A stretch of 64,000 bases of DNA from Theropithecus gelada (taxonomy: Eukaryota > Chordata > Mammalia > Primates > Cercopithecidae), in contig NC_037669.1 in NCBI RefSeq assembly GCF_003255815.1, positions 131,921,307 to 131,985,306 on the forward strand, read 5' to 3'. A program made the translations under genes and the position numbers. How positions within the stretch are numbered: position 1 is the stretch's first letter; the number at the start of each line of letters is the position of its first letter. The notes below the pieces were generated by a model that saw only the letters and a list, made by a program, of their open reading frames with translations, had not been told where the DNA came from and did no database searches. This document shows positions 58,447 to 64,000 of this stretch, piece after piece.

Positions 58447-59909
58447 AGACTTCTCTATTGCCTTCAATTAGATGAACCTGCAGAAAATAACAATAATAAA
58501 TACAATATCTAGAAGAATTATAAAGCAAAAGTTTTTACCAAAATTATCCTTGTTAGAGGATTCTACAAAATAACATCATAAAAAGACAAAAAGGCCACTG
58601 TCAGGCAGAGGACTCCAGCAACAACCTAGGTCTTTGGAGCAATGCTGAAGCTGTGGTTACTTCCAGTGACCAAAATGCCAGTCTTCTAAGAAGCGGTTAT
58701 GACTTAGAGAACTCATGCAATTATTAAATATCAAAAAGGCTTTCATGACAGAGGAAAATGCTGACAATAGAATGTTACATGAAAGGTACATTTAATTATC
58801 ACATTGAATATAAACACCTAGGTCAACATCTCAAGAAGGAATCTTACCAGAACTATCAGCCTCATCCTGTTTCTCCAAGAAAGCCAGTGGAGACCTTCCA
58901 TTCTGTCCCTATTCTAAGGGAAATGTCAGTTCCCAGGGGCAGGGCTCTTCCATGGATCTGCAACTCAAGAGGAAGCCTCAGAGGCGTAGGCTCTGGGAGC
59001 ACCAGGTGGCAGCTACAACCCAGGAGCGCACTCGAGTGCAGTGCACTTGAACACTCCAGGTCAACTGTGGAAGGCCCCCTAGCTCAGGCAGTGGGATAGG
59101 AGACAGGAATGGGTTTATTGACTTCATAGAGTATAAAATTAAAAACAAGTCAAATATACTCTCCCAAAGAACAAATTGAGGTAACAAAATGCTGGCCCAT
59201 GATGAGATCCCAGATAAACGTTAGGGGTCACCAGGGGTGAAGGAAACTGGCAACAAGTCAGGGGGCCAAGACTCAAAGCCTGACAAGACCACTGGGCAAT
59301 TTCCTGGACTTCCTGAAAATTCCACGTTCCTGTAGAATATGAGGGAAGCAAGAGCTGCCCATGAGCTCTTGACTGTCGCAGGATCATACCCAGTTTGGGC
59401 TAGAAAGACCCCCATGAGGAATCCACCATGGTGAAACCAGTTAAATTGCCCTTTTCTGAGTCACTCTGTGCTGCAGGCACTGCCCCGCCCCCCTTCCACT
59501 GAGACCTGATGGGAGACAGGTTAAGGTGGCTTCTTGCTGACCTTGCGGTCACCGGCTACACAGACCAAGAGCAAGCCAGTGCACCGGGCCAGGTAAGTAC
59601 GCAGGGCACTCGCATGGACACCCAGAAGTTTCAAGATCTGACCTTGGAGAGACCAGGTCCAGGAGGTTGCCGGGAAGTCTCCAGCACACTGGCCTCAGCC
59701 GAGTCACAGGAATGTAGGCTCTGCCATGCCCGGGAGCCCGAGATGCAACTTCAAGGACAACTGGAGCCAGAACACTCGGCCTCACATGGAAGGTGCCTCC
59801 TGATCACCAGTATACTTGATGTAGCACCAGCACACGGAGATTAGGTGAGAGTGGGCTCTGGTGCAAAGGTAACAGTGCTGGGGACCTGCAAGCCAGTCAC
59901 TGACCAGAG
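58447..59909. other. Unique DNA, no gene recognised
   Basis: It contains a candidate CTCF core (58999-59012) and an open frame of 111 codons at 59509-59844 with no recognised domain. GC content rises towards the tandem array. Confidence 0.45.
58999..59012 (+). promoter_or_regulatory. Candidate CTCF-binding core
   Basis: GCACCAGGTGGCAG is close to the CTCF core CCACNAGGTGGCAG. It was matched by eye only, without flanking scoring. Confidence 0.3.
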
Positions 59910-61715
59910 GTGGATGCGGCCTGCTGGATAAGGGCAGGGGGAAAGGCCACAAGGTTAAGGGCAGGTATAAGACCAGGTGACTGAGGCCTGGTGGGTGAGG
60001 CTAGATGGGTAAGGCACTAGGTTAAGGCACAGAAGATAGGGCAAGGTGTTTAAAACAAAGTGGGCAAGGCCAGAAGAATAGGATTGGTTGAGTATGACCA
60101 GGGGACTGGTAAGGCCATGGGGGATCTCTAGGTAAATAAGGCGCGGTGGTATGAACAGAAGCTAATGCCAGGGAGGTAAGGCCAGGAGGTTGCATCCAGG
60201 TTCATATGGTCGAAAGGTTGGTGAGACCAGGTGGGTAGGTCCAGATAAGTAAGGCAGGGAGTAATGCTACAGGAGTAAGGTGAGACATATAAACCAAAGG
60301 GGTATGGCCTGATGAGGGAGGCCATGTAGATAAGGCCAAGATGGGCAGGTGGATAAGGCCACTAGGTTAATAACTTGAAATTGAGGCCAAGTGGAAAAGG
60401 CCAGAGGGGTAAGTCCAGGTGGGCTGAGCCAGGTGGGTAAGGCCAGCTGTATAAAACTAGGTGGTTAAAACTAGGAGGTTGAGGCAGATTAGTGAGACCA
60501 GATATGTAAGACTATGTGGGTGGGGGCACGTGGGCAAGGCCCAAACAGTAAAGCCAAAAAAAAAAAAAAAAAAAAAAGAAAGAAAAGATGGGAGGAGGGA
60601 AGGAGGGTAATGCAAAAATGGTAAAGCTCTGGGGATAAGGCCAGGCGGTTATTTAGGGCACAAGATTTAAGGCCAGGAGTCAAAGCCAGGTACATATGCC
60701 CAATTAAGTAAGGCTAAAGAGTGAGGCTGGGGTTGGGGGGAGGCTAGAGGAAGAGCATGGCCTGGTGGGTAATACTAGGTGGGTGAGGATAGGAAATTAA
60801 GGTCAGGTGGATAAGGTCAGGTGAGTAACACCAGGTGGGTTAGGGTAGTGGCCTAAGGCCGGTGGAGTAAGGATAGGTGGGTAAAGCAAACCAGTTCTAG
60901 TCACCTGGCTAACCTTAGTAGATATGGCCCACATGGGTACCACTAGGTGGGTAAGGCCACCAGGCTAATGCCAGGTGAGTAAAGCCAGGAGAATGAGACC
61001 AATTGGGTTAAGGCAGGTGAGTACGGCCATAAGGTTAAGATTAAGTTAGTCAAGAGGCTAATATGGCCAGGTGGGCAAGCCAGGTGCATAAGGCCAGTAG
61101 ATTAATACTGTGTGAAACCAGGAAGTTAATAAGACACGTGTTTGAGGCCGGGGGCAAAACCATGAGTTTAATAATTTATAAGTTTAGTGACTTATAAGTC
61201 TACTGGCCTTAAACCAGTTGTTTTAGGCCAGTAGACTTATAAGATCATGTGGGCAAGGACAGCGATAAGACCATGTAGGCAAGGACAGTGAAATAATATC
61301 AGGTGGTTAACACCAGGTAATTAAGGCCAAGAGTGTAAGGCCACGAGGCTAAGGCCAGGTGGATACAATCAGAAGGTAAAGGCCAAATAAAAAGTTGAGT
61401 TGGGTAAGGGCCAGTGAGTCAGGCCAGGAGTATAAGGCCAAATCTGATGGTCATATGCAAAGGCCAGGTGTGTAAAGTCTGCTGAAGACCAGGTGAGTAA
61501 GCTAGGTGGGTAGACCTGGTCTAAGGCCATGAAGCGAAGGCCAGCAGGCTAAGGCTTACTGAGAAATCCAGGGCAGTAAGGCCAGGAGAGTGAAGCTACA
61601 GAGCTAAGGCCAGGTGATAGGTCCAAGGGGCTAAAAGACTGGGGGATAAGGACTAGAGGATAATGCTAGGTAAGGCCAGGGGAGTTAAGCCAGAGGTAAG
61701 GCCAGGGTCGTGCCA
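59910..61715. repeat. Degenerate 14-bp tandem repeat array, block 1
   Basis: About 1.8 kb of head-to-tail units of about 14 bp, consensus near GGGTAAGGCCAGGT, strongly diverged. At 60781-60892 eight consecutive 14-mers can be read in register. Indels shift the phase elsewhere. The plus strand is purine-rich. A G/A-rich tract with an A run of about 23 lies at 60556-60606. It is not a standard satellite or VNTR that I recognise. Confidence 0.9.
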
Positions 61716-62156
61716 GGCCCCCAGTTGACTTCCATAAGGGTGACACCATGTTTGAGAGGCCAAAGAGGAGACCTAGAGCCAGTGAAGAAGATACAGGGTT
61801 TATCGAGAGGCCTTACATACAGGGTGGTCGAGTGGCACTGGGCTGGACAGGAGAACTGCTACCTTTTGTAAAAAGTATGCTGTTTATGTAGCATTTTCAC
61901 TTAGCACCCTCTTCCTAGCAATCTCCATCTGGCAAACTTTACTTAACACACCACAGGGTCCGGATCTTCTGCATGATGGGCTAGGAGTTCAGATGTTCCT
62001 CGTAGATAAGGAGTAAATCTCTGGGTTGGCCACTGCCAGATTCCTTTGCTGGGAGCTCCGAAAGCACATTCTTTTTAGACTGCAGCGTCATTCTCAGGGT
62101 ATACTTAAGTGAGGTCATTGCTGTCAACTGCATCTGGCATACAACTGAATGTGTGG
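61716..62156. other. Unassigned insertion within the tandem array
   Basis: This 440-bp segment lacks the 14-bp periodicity. It begins near 'cgtgccaggcccccagttgac' and contains 'gaagatacagggtttatcgagaggcc', which resembles an antisense LTR polyadenylation region. An LTR fragment is possible but I cannot identify it. Confidence 0.4.
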
Positions 62157-62448
62157 GGCCAGATGTGGTGGCTCATAGCTGTAATCCCAGTGCTTTAAGG
62201 GTCAGAGGCAGGAGGGTTTCTTAAGCCTAGGAGTTCAAGACCAGCTAAGGCAACATAGCAAGACTATGTCTACAAAAAAACTTTTCTTTTAATTAGCCAG
62301 ACAAGGTGGCACGTGTTGGTAGTCTAACTACTTGGGAGGCTGGGGCAAGAGGATCACTTGAGCCAAAAGGTTTAAGGCTAAAGTGAGCTGGGATTACACC
62401 ATTGCACTCCAACCTAGGTGATAGAGCAAGACCGTGTCCCTAAAAAAA
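62157..62448 (+). mobile_element. Alu SINE in the array
   Basis: Sense, old J-like copy with diverged arms, ending in a short A tail before 'ggtgagg'. Confidence 0.9.
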
Positions 62449-62715
62449 AGGTGAGGGTCGGGGGTTTGTGTATAAGGCTAGGAGATTTATTGTGCCAGGT
62501 GAGCAGGATCATAAGAATAAAGCTAAGTGTGAAGGCTGTGAGTTCAAGGCCAGGTGTATCAGATAAGGATTTTAAGGTCTTTAGGTAAACACAGGAGACA
62601 AGGTCTGGTCCATAAGGCTGGCTAAGGAAAGCTACATGGTTGACACCAGTTGGGTACAATTAGATAGGCAAGGCTACATAGGCATGGGCAGGAAGTGAAC
62701 CTAAACTGTGGAAAG
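62449..62715. repeat. Degenerate 14-bp tandem repeat array, block 2
   Basis: The same unit type resumes ('tgccaggtgagcagg', 'ggccaggtgtatcag'). Confidence 0.85.
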
Positions 62716-62719
62716 CCAC

Positions 62720-63318
62720 TTTTGTTTGTTTTTCAAGACAAGGTCTCACTCTGTTTCCCAGGCTGGAGTGCAGTGGAACAATCAGCTCACTGCTGCCTCA
62801 AACTCTTGGGCTCAAGAAATTCTTCTACCTCAGCCTCCTAAGTAGTTAAGACTACTACAGCAGCTGGGCTCAGTGGCACGTGCCTGTAATCCCAGAACTT
62901 TGGGAGGCTGAGGCAGGTGGATTACCTGAGGTCAGGAGTTCAAGACCAGCCTGGCCAACGTAGTGATACCCTATCTCCACTAAAAAATACAAAAACTAGC
63001 TGGGCATAGTGGCACATACCTGTAGTCCCAGCTACTCAGGAGGCTGAGGCAGGAGAATTGCTTGAGCCCAGGAGACTGGGGTTGCAGTGGGCCAAGATCA
63101 TGCCACTGCGCTCCATCCTGGCCAACAGAGCAAGACTCTGTCAAAAAAAAAAAAAAAAAGGACTACCATGGCTGCCTAATTTTTATATTTTTACCCTTTG
63201 CGGACACTGGGTCTCGCTATATTGCCAGGGATACTCTTTAACTGCTGGCCTCAAGTGATCTTCCTGCCTTGGCCTCCCAGAGTGCTGGAATTACAGGTGT
63301 GAACCTCTGCTCCTGGCC
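62720..63318 (-). mobile_element. Alu SINE, antisense, split by a sense Alu
   Basis: The right arm is at 62720-62855 and the rest at 63160-63318. GACTAC borders the interruption on both sides (62850-62855, 63161-63166). Confidence 0.9.
62858..63159 (+). mobile_element. Alu SINE nested in the antisense Alu
   Basis: Full-length sense Alu with an A tail of about 17. Confidence 0.94.
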
Positions 63319-64000
63319 TTAAGTCTGATTTTATAAGCCAGCTGGGTGAAAGCAAGTGAGTAGGACTAGACAGGCAAGGCTAGCTGGATAAGACCAGGGA
63401 GATAACGCAGGAAGGGTAAAGCCATGGGGATTAAGCCAGCTAGACTGAGGTCAGCAAATTACAACCGGGTGGGTAAGAACATGCGGAAAATGACAGGAAG
63501 TTATGGCCAGTTGGGGAAGGATTTTTAGGCAAGCTCATGAAGACGGGGTGAGCAAGGCCAGGAGGTTACTAAGGTCAGATGGATAACATCAAGTTTGTCA
63601 TACCGTGAGGATAAAATAAGATGATGAAGGCAATCAGGTTATTAATAAGCTTGGCTGAGCTCAGCCAGGTTGTTAACACCAAGTGTTTAAATCCAGCTGC
63701 ATAAAAGACTATTTCAGTAGCCCCAGGCTTGGAAATCAACAGGGGAAATACCCAGGAGGATTAAGGCACCAAGCTGGTAAAATAATGACAGGAGGCAAAT
63801 ACTAGGTGGGGAAGACAATGCAGGGAAGGTGAGGAGGTGAAGGCCAGCTGAATAAACCAGGTGGTCAACACCAGTAGGGTATGAGGCCAACAGAGGAAGT
63901 CATGCTGGCTGAGGCCAGGCCGCTGAAGAGGGTAGGTGAGTATGGCCGTGAGGTTAATGACATGGTTAACCAGAAGGTTAAGGACAGCTGTATATACCAA
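63319..64000. repeat. Degenerate 14-bp tandem repeat array, block 3, continuing past the window
   Basis: The unit type continues to the last base ('ctggataagaccagggagataacgcagg', 'ggttaaggacagctg'), so the array end is not seen. The minus-strand open frame at 63761-64000 is a translation of repeats. Confidence 0.85.

Noticed and set aside
59509..59844. 111-codon open frame just before the tandem array
   Set aside because: No domain is recognised and an overlapping minus-strand frame is equally long. Moderate GC content makes it a likely chance frame.
59910..64000. Bacterial-type CRISPR array or subtelomeric TTAGGG array
   Set aside because: Repeats are adjacent 14-mers without spacers and are highly diverged. 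Occasional TTAGGG words arise from the unit and are not in telomere register.

Overview
This is a repeat-dense primate nuclear DNA window, almost certainly human or a close catarrhine. The evidence is: dozens of Alu copies spanning old J-like to young Y-like subtypes, a young twin-primed L1PA, a solo LTR of the HERV9/LTR12 family (catarrhine-specific), MIR, L2 and MER5 fossils, MaLR and ERVL remnants, CA/TG microsatellites and low CpG outside a few islands. I see no intact protein-coding gene, tRNA, rRNA or CRISPR array. Long open frames almost all fall in Alu, L1 or LTR sequence, so the window looks intergenic or intronic.

Layout. 0-11 kb: unique DNA with scattered Alus, a small L1 3' end and two MIRs; one unassigned minus-strand open frame lies at 10.6-10.9 kb. 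11.8-18.3 kb: a cluster of retroviral LTRs, with one MER21-like LTR carrying an Alu, one LTR on the minus strand, and a related pair at 16.3 and 17.6 kb in direct orientation around a MIR. 18.8-25.1 kb: an old, long, broken L1 on the minus strand (5' UTR, ORF1 and the ORF2 endonuclease and RT parts), carrying two tandem Alus. 25.2-29.2 kb: L1 3' UTR remnant, unique DNA, two Alus in inverted orientation, and a MER5-like element. 29.4-30.8 kb: GC-rich solo LTR12 on the minus strand with its 4-bp target duplication, followed by a Y-like Alu.

33.3-36.6 kb: decayed ERVL-type pol (RNase H/integrase part recognisable) on the minus strand, broken by Alus. 37.3-38.3 kb: L1PA with the classic twin-priming inversion and 12-bp target duplication. 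41-43 kb: two thickets of nested Alus. 43.3-45.4 kb: MaLR fragments around an LTR of the same family as the one at 14.6 kb, plus a 194-bp near-identical copy of its 3' end. 45.46-45.72 kb: a small CpG cluster. 46-59.9 kb: mainly unique DNA with Alus, one L2, MIRs and a MER5.

59.9-64 kb (running off the window): a very degenerate 14-bp tandem repeat of about 4 kb, consensus close to GGGTAAGGCCAGGT, interrupted by Alus and one unassigned segment. This array is the most unusual structure in the window. Its units repeatedly recreate CAGGTG E-boxes and, at least four times, a near-ideal 5' splice-site sequence. No gene pathway can be assembled here; the interpretable biology is transposon history and possible regulatory use of LTR12, the CpG cluster and the 14-bp array. 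Repeat family names are from memory of consensus sequences, not from a RepeatMasker run, and subfamily names in particular are tentative.
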